Assembly: GCA_025361505.1 (NCBI GenBank)
Contig: JANYKZ010000101.1
Span: 1 to 34,174 of the forward strand
DNA: 34,174 nucleotides
DNA from: Coriobacteriia bacterium
GTDB taxonomy: Bacteria > Actinomycetota > Coriobacteriia > Anaerosomatales > PALSA-660
Direction: 5' to 3'
Position numbers and translations under genes: made by a program. This document shows, piece by piece, positions 22,836-31,564 of the stretch. Below the pieces are notes generated by a model. That model saw only the letters and a program-made list of their open reading frames with translations, did not search any database and had not been told where the DNA came from. Every line of letters begins with the position of its first letter. Within the stretch, counting starts at the first letter, position 1.

Positions 22836-23887
22836 CCGTTCCCCCCGTTCCGCAGCGTGCGCCGGATCTCCACCGCGACCTTCTCGATCGGAGCCACCAC
22901 CTGCGCAGCGCCGATCTTGACCGCGGCGCCGGGCATCCCCCACACCACGGAGGTCTCCTCGTCCTGGGCGATCGTCTGACCGCCCGCCTCCCGGATGGAC
23001 AGCAGCCCAACGGCCGCGTCCGAACCCATGCCGGTCAGCACGACGCCGACGGCCTTGGGGCCGAAGGACTCGGCCGCGCTCTCGAAAAGAGGATCGGCCG
23101 CCGGGATCAGGCCGTGGATGGTCGGGCCCTTGACGAGTTCGATGCGCGTCGGGGCGCCCGGCGAGCCCGCTATCCGCATGTGCGTCCCGTGGGGCGCGAC
23201 GTAGCCATGACCGGCGAGCACGCGCATGCCGTCGCCCGCCTCTTCTACAGGGAAACCGGCGACCTTCATCAGGCGCGCGGCCATCGATGCCGCGAATCCC
23301 ACCGGGAGGTGCTGCACCACGAGGAAGGCGGCGGAGGCGTCGGTCTGCAGCCCCGCGAAGACACGGTCGAGGGCCAGCGGGCCTCCCGTGGACGAAGCGA
23401 TACACACGACCCGTTCGGGGTCGCCCGTCGAGGCGACCTGGTGGGGTGTCGCGGCCGCCACGGTGGGTGACGTCCGGGTGCGCTTCTCGGGGGCGGTCGC
23501 GTAGGCCGCCCGGACCGCCCTCACGAGCTCCGTGCCGAGCCGGTCGATGGAGGTGGCGAGCCCCTCGCGCGGCTTGAGGATGAAGTCCGTGGCGCCCGAC
23601 TCGAGCGCCTGGTAGGTGGTCTCAGGATCATCGACCGAGGTCAGCATGACCACGCGCGCGTTCGAGTCGCGCACGATGAGGCGCAGCGCCTCCATGCCGT
23701 CCATCTCGGGCATCTGGATGTCGAGCGTCACCACGTCGGGCTCGAGCGCCCGGACCGCTGCGACCGCCTCGACCCCATTGCGGGCGACGCCTACAACCTC
23801 TATGCGCGCGGCGTCACCGAGTACGTGCGTGAGGATCTGGCGGACGAGCGCCGAGTCGTCGACGACCAGGACGCGGATGGTTGGCAT
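22832..23887 (-). CDS. cheB: Chemotaxis protein-glutamate methylesterase CheB
   Basis: 351 residues. A receiver domain (1-120) with phospho-acceptor Asp56 (VVTLDIQMPEMDG) is linked to a methylesterase domain with catalytic Ser in CIASSTGGP, His in VVQHLPVGF and Asp in TGMGSDAAVG. It removes receptor methyl groups and may deamidate glutamines, balancing CheR. It begins 16 nt after cheY and overlaps cheA by four bases. Confidence 0.96.
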   Translation of the reverse strand: MPTIRVLVVDDSALVRQILTHVLGDAARIEVVGVARNGVEAVAAVRALEPDVVTLDIQMPEMDGMEALRLIVRDSNARVVMLTSVDDPETTYQALESGATDFILKPREGLATSIDRLGTELVRAVRAAYATAPEKRTRTSPTVAAATPHQVASTGDPERVVCIASSTGGPLALDRVFAGLQTDASAAFLVVQHLPVGFAASMAARLMKVAGFPVEEAGDGMRVLAGHGYVAPHGTHMRIAGSPGAPTRIELVKGPTIHGLIPAADPLFESAAESFGPKAVGVVLTGMGSDAAVGLLSIREAGGQTIAQDEETSVVWGMPGAAVKIGAAQVVAPIEKVAVEIRRTLRNGGNG

Positions 23888-23903
23888 CGCTCCGGACCGC
23901 CGC

Positions 23904-24275
23904 TCAGCGCGCGTCTGCGGCGAGGCACTTCTTGACGGTCTCGAGCACCTTGGTCGGCTGGAAGGGCTTGACCAGGAAGTCCATCGCGCCCGACTCGAGC
24001 GCCTCCACGATCATCTGCTGCTGGCCCATGGCGCTCACCATGAGCACGCGCGCCTCGGGGTTCTTCAGCCGGATGGCCTTGAGCGTGTCGATGCCGTTCA
24101 TCTCAGGCATCGTGATGTCGAGCGTGACGAGATCGGGAGCGACCCGGTCGTACTTCTCGACGGCGTCCTTGCCGTTGACGGCCTCCTCGATGAGGTAGCC
24201 CTCCTTGGAGAGGATGTCGCGGATCATCATGCGCATGAAGGCCGCATCGTCCACGACCAGGATGGTGCTCGACAT
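23904..24275 (-). CDS. cheY: Chemotaxis response regulator CheY
   Basis: 123 residues, a single receiver domain. Acidic pair VVDDAAF, phospho-acceptor Asp53 in [13 protein letters not shown], the Ser switch in VLMVSAMGQ and Lys in [10 protein letters not shown] are all present. It resembles thermophile/Gram-positive CheY (TMPEMNGI). The target is a flagellar motor in most bacteria, but none is seen here; a pilus target is possible. The ATG overlaps the cheW stop (TGATG). Confidence 0.94.
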   Translation of the reverse strand: MSSTILVVDDAAFMRMMIRDILSKEGYLIEEAVNGKDAVEKYDRVAPDLVTLDITMPEMNGIDTLKAIRLKNPEARVLMVSAMGQQQMIVEALESGAMDFLVKPFQPTKVLETVKKCLAADAR

Positions 24276-24751
24276 CAGGCGTCCCCCTCAGAGGTATCGG
24301 TGCTGGAGAGTTCGTACTCCGCCTTCGGCAGGACGCGCTCGAGGTCGAGCAGGATGACGAGCCGTCCCTCGAGGTGCACGACGGCTTCGAATGCTTCGAC
24401 CAGATCGCGGGGCAACGCGGCCTCGGGAGCCGGCATCATCTGCTCGGGCTCGAAGGTCGCCACCTCGCTCGCGGCGTCGACGGCAAGGCCGACCGCGCCC
24501 GAGGGCGTCTCCGTCACGATGATGCGCGCGTGTGCCGTGGGATCGAGCGTGGTGCCGAAGAGGCGCTTGCCGAGATCGACGACGGGCACCACGCGGCCGC
24601 GAAGGTCGATCACCCCCTGCACGGAGGCGGGCGCCCGCGGGACGGGCGTGACCGTCTCGTACCGGATGATGCTGCTCACATGCCCTATCGGGAGCCCGTA
24701 CTCCTCGGACCCCACACGGAAGAGCACGTACTGCCGGCCGGGGCCGTTCAC
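24275..24751 (-). CDS. cheW: Chemotaxis coupling protein CheW
   Basis: 158 residues, a single CheW domain that links receptor to CheA. Motifs: [40 protein letters not shown], and [16 protein letters not shown] near the end. The start is GTG 24751, which overlaps the mcp stop (GTGA); a longer reading in frame would run back into mcp and is rejected. A Ser/Thr/Glu-rich tail of about 14 residues follows the domain. Confidence 0.94.
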   Translation of the reverse strand: MNGPGRQYVLFRVGSEEYGLPIGHVSSIIRYETVTPVPRAPASVQGVIDLRGRVVPVVDLGKRLFGTTLDPTAHARIIVTETPSGAVGLAVDAASEVATFEPEQMMPAPEAALPRDLVEAFEAVVHLEGRLVILLDLERVLPKAEYELSSTDTSEGDA

Positions 24752-26073
24752 GCTTCGTCGCCCTCGAGGCGGAGCCGTTTCACGGACTCCTCCAAGCGAT
24801 GCGACATGTCCGCCAGGTCCTGCGCGGACGAGGAGATCTCCTCCATGCACGCCGTCTGCTGCTCGGCCGCGGCGGCGGTCTCCTCGACGGCCGCTGCGTT
24901 CTCCTCGACGACCGCCGCGATGTCGTGCATGGCGCGGTCGACGGCAGAGGTGCGTTCGCGCTGGTCGGTCATCGCAAGCGCGATCCTGTCGGCCAGCTCG
25001 GCCGTGCGGTGGACAGCCTCATCGATCTCGCCGAGGGCGGCGCCCGTGCGTCCGACGACCTCGGTCCCCATGGTCATCTCGCGCTGGCCGATCTCCATCA
25101 GGCGCACGGCCTTGTTGGTCTCGTACTGGACTTCCTTGATGAGCTCGCCGATCTGCTCGGCCGCCTTGCCCGATCCCTCCGCGAGCTTGCGGACCTCTTC
25201 GGCGACGACCGCGAAGCCGCGACCGGACTCGCCGGCGCGTGCGGCTTCGATCGCGGCGTTGAGTGAGAGCAGGTTGGTCTGGTCGGCGATCGAGGTGATG
25301 ACGTCGACGATCTTGCCGATCTCGTCGGATCGCCGGCCGAGCAGCGCAACGGATGCCGCGAGCGTCTCGATCGACTGCTGGACCTCGCCGATCTTCGCGA
25401 TGGCCTCGTCGGTCGCGGCGCGGCCGTGATCGGCCTGCCGCGCGGCCTCTTGGCTGATGCGCGACGCCTCGACCGCCTGCACCGACACGTTGTTGATGGT
25501 CGAGGCGATCGCCTCGACGGCCGCGGTGGTCTCCTCGACCTTGCGCGACTGCAGTTCGGCGCCGTGCGCGATGTGCTGCACGGAGTTCGATATCTCCATC
25601 GTCGACGCGCTGATCTCCTGCGACGACGCGGAGAGCTCGGTGGCCGCCGCGGCGACGGACTCTGAGGAGCGGCGCACCCCCCCTGCGATCTCGGCGAGCG
25701 ACTCGATCAGCCGGTTGCACTCGTCGGTCACGAGGCCGATCTCATCGGGGCGGTGGATGGGCGCGCTCACGGTCAGGTCGCCGAGACCGGCCTGGGTCAT
25801 CACCCCGCCGATGTCGCCCAGGGGATCCAGTATCCGGGACTTGAAGGCCTTGTCCCAGGCGCGCTGGCCGAAGAAGGCCGCGACGGCCATGGCGACTACG
25901 CCGGCGCCCACCAGGGTCACGACGTGCATGAAGTCGGGCTTGAGGAGCCAGACCGCGAAGGCGGACGTGACCAGGAGTCCGATCCCGACCGCCGGGCCGA
26001 TGGTCAGCCACGTCTGCACCATGAACGTGCGCGCGAGGCTTTCCTCGACCTTGATGGTGCTGCGTTGCGCCAC
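24748..26073 (-). CDS. Methyl-accepting chemotaxis protein without a sensor domain
   Basis: 441 residues. Two membrane helices (about 24-44 and 52-70) are separated by a loop of only a few residues (LKPDFMHVV), so there is no extracytoplasmic ligand domain. A HAMP-like region (about 75-135) leads into a full signalling domain whose tip is conserved: [20 protein letters not shown] and [18 protein letters not shown]. No C-terminal CheR-docking pentapeptide is seen. It may sense membrane state, a partner protein or an internal signal. GTG 26073 is chosen because AGGAGG (26083-26088) lies 9 nt upstream; an ATG at 26091 is just before that site, so it is less likely. Confidence 0.92.
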   Translation of the reverse strand: MAQRSTIKVEESLARTFMVQTWLTIGPAVGIGLLVTSAFAVWLLKPDFMHVVTLVGAGVVAMAVAAFFGQRAWDKAFKSRILDPLGDIGGVMTQAGLGDLTVSAPIHRPDEIGLVTDECNRLIESLAEIAGGVRRSSESVAAAATELSASSQEISASTMEISNSVQHIAHGAELQSRKVEETTAAVEAIASTINNVSVQAVEASRISQEAARQADHGRAATDEAIAKIGEVQQSIETLAASVALLGRRSDEIGKIVDVITSIADQTNLLSLNAAIEAARAGESGRGFAVVAEEVRKLAEGSGKAAEQIGELIKEVQYETNKAVRLMEIGQREMTMGTEVVGRTGAALGEIDEAVHRTAELADRIALAMTDQRERTSAVDRAMHDIAAVVEENAAAVEETAAAAEQQTACMEEISSSAQDLADMSHRLEESVKRLRLEGDEA

Positions 26074-26207
26074 CTTCGACACCCTCCTCATCGAGGGACC
26101 GCGTACGTGTCGCGGTCCACTGCGTCCACCCCGTGGACGATTGTACTTCTACTACATCGGCATAAGGAGCGCGGATACCTGAGTATGTCGCTGACGCGCC
26201 GGCACGC

Positions 26208-27038
26208 CTACGGCTTGCGGTAGATCCGCTCGCGGCTCGAGACGGCCTCGAAGCTCTTCCCGACGATCGTGGACATCTTCTCCGTGCGACCGAGCACGAG
26301 GTACCCGCCCTTGGCGAGCGCCCTGTGGAAGACGCCCGTCACCCGCTCCTGCTGCTCGCGCGTGAAGTAGATGAACACGTTGCGACAGAGGATGAGGTCG
26401 AGCGCGAGCGGGGGCTCGTCCGCGAACAGGTCCAAGGTGCGGAACCTCACACGCTCGGTGACCTCGGGAGAGATGCGGAAATGCCGCTCGTCGGCGGTTA
26501 CGAACCGCGAGCGCTCGGCCAGCGGGATGTGGTCGAGCTTGGCGATGTCGTACTCCGCCCGCGCGGCCGTCTTGAGCGCGATCGGGTCGAGGTCGGTGGC
26601 GGTGACGCTCAGGAGCAAGCGCTCGGGCTTGGGGTTGCGGGCCGCCAGGAACGCCATGACCATCGAGTACGGCTCCTCGCCGGTCGCGCAACCGGCGGAC
26701 CAGGCGCGCACAGCGTGGTGTCCCACGGCCGCCTTCTCCGCGAGGATCGATGGGATGACCTCCCCGCGGATGATGTCCCAGACCGGCGGGTCGCGGAAGA
26801 AGTCGGTGACGTTGACCGTGAGCGCGTCGAGCAGGCGGGCGTACTCGTTGGGCGCGGAGGCCAAGTAGGCACAGTATTCGCGGTAGGTCGTCAGCCCGAG
26901 GGCACGCAGCCGAGTGCCCAGGCGACGCTCGACGTACGATTCCCGGTACTGGGAGAGGTCGACACCGCGCTCACGCTCGATCTGCGATATGAGCGGCGTG
27001 AGGCTCCCGCGGAGTGCGACGCCTTCCGTGTCTTCCAT
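26208..27038 (-). CDS. cheR: Chemotaxis protein methyltransferase CheR
   Basis: Methylates receptor glutamates using S-adenosylmethionine. 276 residues. The N-terminal helical domain (about 10-80) includes YVERRLGTRLRALGL and LTVNVTDFFRDPPVWD. The SAM-binding core has VRAWSAGCATGEEPYSMVM, VTATDLDPIAL and DLILCRNVFIYFT. ATG 27038 has GGGAAGG at 5 nt; ATG 27062 has none. It lies 134 nt upstream of mcp, so it may form a separate transcript, and is divergent from the L,D-transpeptidase. Confidence 0.94.
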   Translation of the reverse strand: MEDTEGVALRGSLTPLISQIERERGVDLSQYRESYVERRLGTRLRALGLTTYREYCAYLASAPNEYARLLDALTVNVTDFFRDPPVWDIIRGEVIPSILAEKAAVGHHAVRAWSAGCATGEEPYSMVMAFLAARNPKPERLLLSVTATDLDPIALKTAARAEYDIAKLDHIPLAERSRFVTADERHFRISPEVTERVRFRTLDLFADEPPLALDLILCRNVFIYFTREQQERVTGVFHRALAKGGYLVLGRTEKMSTIVGKSFEAVSSRERIYRKP

Positions 27039-27088
27039 CGGGGCCTTCCCGTCGGGCGGCATCGCACGTGCGCGTGAGTACGCTCAAG

Positions 27089-27118
27089 TTTACGCTTACG
27101 ACGTGGCCGCGGTAGAAT
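27089..27118 (+). promoter_or_regulatory. Candidate sigma-70-type promoter of the L,D-transpeptidase gene
   Basis: TTTACG (27089-27094) and TAGAAT (27113-27118), 18 bp apart, match the -35 and -10 consensus at four and five of six bases. They precede the ATG at 27150 by about 30 nt, leaving room for AGGAAGAGG. The AT-rich boxes stand out in this GC-rich region. Confidence 0.6.
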
Positions 27119-27149
27119 CCTGCGAACCGACCCGTACAGGAAGAGGCGC

Positions 27150-28193
27150 ATGAAACGCTCCAGGACACCCGGTCGCGCAGTCACGGCGCTTCTCGCCGTC
27201 GTCCTCACGCTGTTCATCGCGGCCGCCGTCGCCGCCGTTGTCGATGACTACCTCCAGCGCGGCTATCTCCCCGTGGGCGCCACGGTCGCCGGCGTCGCCG
27301 TCGGGGGTTTGACGCACGCCGACGCCACGCGGGTCATCGAGGAGCAGGTCAAGGGTCCGCTGTTCTCGCCGGTCACGGTCTCGTTCCGAGGCACGCCGGC
27401 GACCGTCGACCCCGCATCGCTTATGACGGTCGACATCGAAGCGGTGCTCGCCAGCGCCGACGCCCCGAAGGTCGAGGCCAGCTTCCCCCAGCGGGTCTGG
27501 TGGCGCGTGACCGGCGAGTCGTACGGCCGCGACACCACCGACATCCTCAAGGTCGACACGGCCGGCGTCGAGGCCTGGGTGGCCGCCGAGAAGGCGCGTG
27601 TCACCGTGCCCGCGGTCGACGCCTCGATCGGGGTCACCGGCTCGAAGCTCAACATCAGGTCCTCGCAGCCCGGTATCAGTTTCGACGCCCCCGCGGCTTC
27701 GACGGCGCTCGCCGACGCGCTCATGAAGGGCACCAAGACCGTCGCCCTCGTCGAGACCACGACCACGCCAAAGGTCACCGACGCGAAGCTCGGCAAGACC
27801 ATCTTCGTGAGCCGCAGCCACAAGACGCTCGTGCTCTACAACGGGACCAAGGTCGAGAAGGCCTACCAGTGCGCGGTCGGGATGCCACAGTACCCCACGC
27901 CGCTCGGCCGCTGGAAGATCGTCGCCAAGGTCATGAATCCGACGTGGCGCAACAACGGGTCCGACTGGGCGAAGAGCATGCCCCCGTCGATCCCCGGTGG
28001 CCCCAACAGCCCTCTCGGCACTCGCGCGCTCTACCTCGACGCCGCCGGGATCCGCATCCACGGCATCCCGCCGAGCGAGGACTGGTCCGTCGGCAACGCC
28101 GCTTCGCACGGCTGCATGCGCATGCACCGCTGGGACGTCGAGAACCTCTACCCCCGGGTGCCCATCGGCACGCGCGTGTTCATCGTCGCGTAG
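27150..28193 (+). CDS. L,D-transpeptidase (YkuD) with PG_binding_4 domain
   Basis: 347 residues. An N-terminal membrane anchor (about 10-31, AVTALLAVVLTLFIAAAVAAVV) is followed by PG_binding_4-like sequence (about 40-200; VAGVAVGGLTHADATRVI) and a YkuD catalytic domain (about 225-347). The active site is SVGNAASHGCMRMHRWD with the catalytic Cys in HGC, and IRIHGIP supplies the first conserved His. It cross-links peptidoglycan stems in the 3-3 manner or attaches proteins. ATG 27150 has AGGAAGAGG close by. It has its own promoter and a strong terminator, so it is a single-gene unit. Confidence 0.94.
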   Translation: MKRSRTPGRAVTALLAVVLTLFIAAAVAAVVDDYLQRGYLPVGATVAGVAVGGLTHADATRVIEEQVKGPLFSPVTVSFRGTPATVDPASLMTVDIEAVLASADAPKVEASFPQRVWWRVTGESYGRDTTDILKVDTAGVEAWVAAEKARVTVPAVDASIGVTGSKLNIRSSQPGISFDAPAASTALADALMKGTKTVALVETTTTPKVTDAKLGKTIFVSRSHKTLVLYNGTKVEKAYQCAVGMPQYPTPLGRWKIVAKVMNPTWRNNGSDWAKSMPPSIPGGPNSPLGTRALYLDAAGIRIHGIPPSEDWSVGNAASHGCMRMHRWDVENLYPRVPIGTRVFIVA

Positions 28194-28227
28194 AGCCGGT
28201 TCGCGCCGCAGCACAAGGACACGAAGA

Positions 28228-28257
28228 CCCCGACGCTCGAGCGTCGGGGCCTTCTTT
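28228..28257 (+). terminator. Rho-independent terminator of the L,D-transpeptidase gene
   Basis: A perfect 22-bp palindrome (28228-28249; CCCCGACGCTC paired with GAGCGTCGGGG) is followed by CCTTCTTT. It lies 35 nt past the stop. On the minus strand the stem is followed by TCTTCGTG, so it could also act on the opposing strand. It is the best intrinsic terminator in the window. Confidence 0.85.
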
Positions 28258-28295
28258 CGCGCTCGCGACCGCGCGCGTCGGAGCGGTACGGACCG

Positions 28296-31200
28296 CTAGG
28301 GTGTGGGCCAGCTCCGGGCGCCACCGCTGACCGCCGGATCGTGACAGGCGTTGGTGCACGTTCCCGCGTCCGCTCCCGTGCCACTGAAGCCGATGTCACT
28401 GCGAAGCAGGTGGGGCTGCGTCACGGACCCGTGGCTGACGTGACACGCGCTGCACGAGATGCCGTGGCCGCCCGGGCCCGAGGAGACGTGCACGCTGTGC
28501 AGCAGCGGAGCCGGGCCGGTCGAGAGCTGGAAGCCGCTCAAGCCCGGGCCGTCGCCGCCGCCGGTAGCGTACACGGTGCGAAGATGGCACGAGTAGCACA
28601 GAAGACCGGCGCTGTCCGGCGCGACGCCGACGTACGGCTTGGCGAGGATCGGCGACGAGGTCGACGTGTGCGGCCCCTTGGCTTGGAGGGCGGTGGCGCC
28701 ATCGTCGCCGTGGCAGTCGGTGCAGTACAGCACCGAAGCCGCCGTCCAAGCGACCGTCGAGGTGTTGAAGGTGCTGGCCGCGACCGTCGACGTCGACGCC
28801 CGAGCGACCGCGTGCGTGGAGGCGTTCGCCGGGTCGAAGACGACGGCGAGGTCCGTGCGCCCGCGGAGCGGCGCCGCGTACGACGAGTGGCACTTGAAGC
28901 AGATGCCGTAGCCCGTGGCGGATCGGGCGGGCGCGGTGAACGCGACGACGGGACCCGGGTAGGACACGGTCGCGGACACTCCCCACGCGCCTCCCATGGA
29001 ACCTGAGACGGCGGGGGCGACGGCTGCGGCGCGCGTGGCGGCGTGGCTGTCGTGGCAGTCCGAACAGGTCACGTGCCTGGTGAACGGCGCCGTCTCCGTG
29101 GAGACGTGCGCCATGGGCGCTACCTCGTCGATCGGATGGCGGGACGGAAGGACAGGTCCGAAGTCCGCCAGGGCGAGCGAGGGCGCCGAACCGGCCATCT
29201 CGGTACCGCCGGCGACGTACGCCGTAGGCGCCGCGAGCGTCGTCCCCGCCGTGTCGGCGCGCCACACCTGGATAGACGGCGCGACGGCGGCGCTCCGAGA
29301 CCACGTCCCGCCGTTGCCGGCGACGATCTCGTTGCGGCCATCTCCTTCGACGTCCCCGATCAGCAGGCTGGCGGTGTTGAACCCCGGGCCGGTCGCGCGC
29401 TCGATCACGGAGCCGAGGTCCAGGCCAGGCCCCGGAGCGATCTGAGGAACGACGGAGATGCTGGAGTCGCCGCTGGCGTTCGCGAACGCGACGACCACCT
29501 CGGAGCCGGGAACGCCCGACAGCACGTCCCCGACGGCCGTAGCGGTGGGCTCACCGTTCCCTGCGATGACCAGATACCCGGCGAGCTCGGCCCCGGACGG
29601 ATCCAGGACCCGAACCGTCGCGGTCGCCGAACCGGCGTCTCCCACGACGATCTGCTGCTGGCCCGCGGGGGCCGTGTTCCAGACCCGTCCGATCGACGGC
29701 GCGACGGGCGAGACGCCGACGGACGTCGTCACGGCGGTGATGCCACCGAAGCCGTCGTCGCCGGCGATCGTCACGCTCCCGCCGCCGACCGAGGTCACGA
29801 CGATCGTGGCGAAGCCGGTCCCGGCCAGGTCGCCGGAGGCCAGCGACCAAGGTCCTGCGGGCAGGGCGACGGGCGCGCCGATCGTCGCGAGGACCGAGCC
29901 GGTCCAGCGATAGACGACCAGCCGGCCGTCGGTGGTGATCATGGCGATCTCCGGAGTGTCACGGATCCAGCCGATGCCGTTCGCGACGACGTTGGCCACC
30001 GTGACCGACGACGCGGGCACGCCGGCCGGGATCGCGGCGGTGGAGGGCGCGAGCGTGAGACCGGTGAGAGGATCGGGCGCATAGACGGTCATGTCGGCCG
30101 AGTGCGCAGACGCGACGACGAGCATCGACTTGCCAGAGGTCGGGTCGATGTCACCCGCAGCGGCCGGTCCGGTTCCCAGCGCCGGCGCGTACTGCCTCGG
30201 CCCGATCAGCGGACGGGGTGCGGCGCCGGAGAGTGCCCGACCGTAGACGGACACCCGTCCGTCTACGGCGGTGGCCGTGTCCGGCACGTACACCGCGACC
30301 AGCTCCTTCGCGGAGGACTCCGAGACCGGATACGCCTCCGTCGAGGTGTCGGTCGACGCCCTGACGGCCCCCGGCGCGTGGCACCGGTCACAGAGCGCGC
30401 GGCCCTGCGCATCGAGCAGCTTCGCTATCGCCCCGCCCGAGCCGTCCGAACGACCCATCGGAGCGTGACAGACCTGGCACTCCCCCACTCGGCGAGAGCC
30501 CGCGGGCACCCACTTCGCGGAGATCGCAACCGTGGCGGTCGATGATCCGTGTGACGAACTCGCGTAGGTGGTCGTGCCGTCCCAGCTGGCTCTCGCGGCG
30601 CCGTGGCAGGCGACACAGAACGTCCGGTCATCGGCCGTCACCGTGAAGGTCGTGGCGACCGATGTGGGTACGAGCGAGGCCGCGAGCAGCGGCGCGACAG
30701 CCGAGCCGTGCGGATCGTGACAGATCGAGCAACGGATCCCCGTGCCGGAGGCCGGCGCCGGGATCCCGGAGTAGTGCGCGGTGAGGCGGTAGACATCGAT
30801 CCCCGCCCAGCGCTCGCCCTGGGCGACCGCCGCGGCCACCGTATGGCAGGTGGCGCAGTAGGCCTCCCCCGTGTAGACGGCCGTGGTTCCCTCGAAGGAG
30901 CGCAGCAGCTTCGGGTACGGGGTGTCGCTGGCCACTCGGGCGTCGCCGTGACTGTCGTGGCACGTGGAGCAGTACAGGGGGCTGGGTCCGTAGGCCGCGG
31001 ATGCGGGCGCGAGGCCGTGCACCGAGGAGAGCAGGAAGCGCGATTGGACGTCGGTGTTGCTCCCGAGCTGGGCGGCGCTGTGACACGAGAAGCACAACGA
31101 CACATCTCCGGCGGCCGGATCGGAAGCGATCAGGAGCGACGTGCCCGTCGTCTGGACGCTTCCCGTAACCCGGTGCGGGACCGCCGCGTCAGCGCTATGG

Positions 31201-31433
31201 GCGCGATGGCAGATGGCGCAGGCATCGGTGTTGCCGCGCTGAGCGTCCAGGACGATGTGAGGCGGAGTGATGGCGAAGGCGGACGTGAGCGTGCCTGCGG
31301 CAAGAGCCACGACGAACAGGCCAGCAGCGAGGAACGCTGCGGCGTGTATGGTCCGCTCGGTCTGCACGCGGATGTTCGGCCCGCCTCTCCCGACACGTGG
31401 ACCACCACGCGGATGCGCTGCCGACTGCCGCAC
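28296..31433 (-). CDS. Secreted 14-heme c-type cytochrome with central beta-propeller (FG-GAP-like)
   Basis: 1045 residues. After a basic 30-residue N-terminus and one hydrophobic segment (about 31-54) come eight CXXCH sites (about 72-352: CAICH, CFSCH, CSTCH, CATCH, CSICH, CVACH, CQVCH, CDRCH). A heme-free region (about 365-775) follows with repeated VxxGDxxGxG-like strands (SLASGDLAGTGFATIVV, LLIGDVEGDGRNEIVAG), as in FG-GAP/VCBS propellers. Then come five more CXXCH (about 791-1000: CSDCH, CFKCH, CTDCH, CYSCH, CSACH) and a final CTNACH (CX3CH, near 1026). It probably lies outside the membrane and moves electrons at the surface; that role is inferred. GTG 31433 has AGAAGG 7 nt upstream; GTG at residue 23 is an alternative. 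Confidence 0.88.
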   Translation of the reverse strand: MRQSAAHPRGGPRVGRGGPNIRVQTERTIHAAAFLAAGLFVVALAAGTLTSAFAITPPHIVLDAQRGNTDACAICHRAHSADAAVPHRVTGSVQTTGTSLLIASDPAAGDVSLCFSCHSAAQLGSNTDVQSRFLLSSVHGLAPASAAYGPSPLYCSTCHDSHGDARVASDTPYPKLLRSFEGTTAVYTGEAYCATCHTVAAAVAQGERWAGIDVYRLTAHYSGIPAPASGTGIRCSICHDPHGSAVAPLLAASLVPTSVATTFTVTADDRTFCVACHGAARASWDGTTTYASSSHGSSTATVAISAKWVPAGSRRVGECQVCHAPMGRSDGSGGAIAKLLDAQGRALCDRCHAPGAVRASTDTSTEAYPVSESSAKELVAVYVPDTATAVDGRVSVYGRALSGAAPRPLIGPRQYAPALGTGPAAAGDIDPTSGKSMLVVASAHSADMTVYAPDPLTGLTLAPSTAAIPAGVPASSVTVANVVANGIGWIRDTPEIAMITTDGRLVVYRWTGSVLATIGAPVALPAGPWSLASGDLAGTGFATIVVTSVGGGSVTIAGDDGFGGITAVTTSVGVSPVAPSIGRVWNTAPAGQQQIVVGDAGSATATVRVLDPSGAELAGYLVIAGNGEPTATAVGDVLSGVPGSEVVVAFANASGDSSISVVPQIAPGPGLDLGSVIERATGPGFNTASLLIGDVEGDGRNEIVAGNGGTWSRSAAVAPSIQVWRADTAGTTLAAPTAYVAGGTEMAGSAPSLALADFGPVLPSRHPIDEVAPMAHVSTETAPFTRHVTCSDCHDSHAATRAAAVAPAVSGSMGGAWGVSATVSYPGPVVAFTAPARSATGYGICFKCHSSYAAPLRGRTDLAVVFDPANASTHAVARASTSTVAASTFNTSTVAWTAASVLYCTDCHGDDGATALQAKGPHTSTSSPILAKPYVGVAPDSAGLLCYSCHLRTVYATGGGDGPGLSGFQLSTGPAPLLHSVHVSSGPGGHGISCSACHVSHGSVTQPHLLRSDIGFSGTGADAGTCTNACHDPAVSGGARSWPTP

Positions 31434-31555
31434 GGACCGGCCTTCTCGACACGACGGCTTCTGCGCCTACCGGGGCGCTGGTCGGACCCTATCCCACCAA
31501 GGGACGCGACTGCCGTTGCTGCTCCACGCGGAATCCACCCTTACCCTGCGCGGCG

Positions 31556-31561
31556 ATTATA
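31556..31561 (-). promoter_or_regulatory. Consensus -10 element upstream of the 14-heme cytochrome gene
   Basis: TATAAT on the minus strand, a rare exact match in this GC-rich DNA. No good -35 is seen 16-18 bp upstream. It would give a leader of roughly 115 nt before GTG 31433. It partly follows the stop region of the NHL gene. The intergenic stretch 31434-31564 shows nothing else. Confidence 0.4.
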
Positions 31562-31564
31562 GCG

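Noticed and set aside
20733-22979. 748-residue plus-strand open frame opposite cheA
   Set aside because: Antisense to a complete CheA; composition typical of codon-position mirroring.
26124-26138. Inverted repeat GTCCAC-CCC-GTGGAC upstream of mcp
   Set aside because: Could be a small stem in the mcp leader, but 6-bp GC-rich repeats are frequent and no regulator is suggested.
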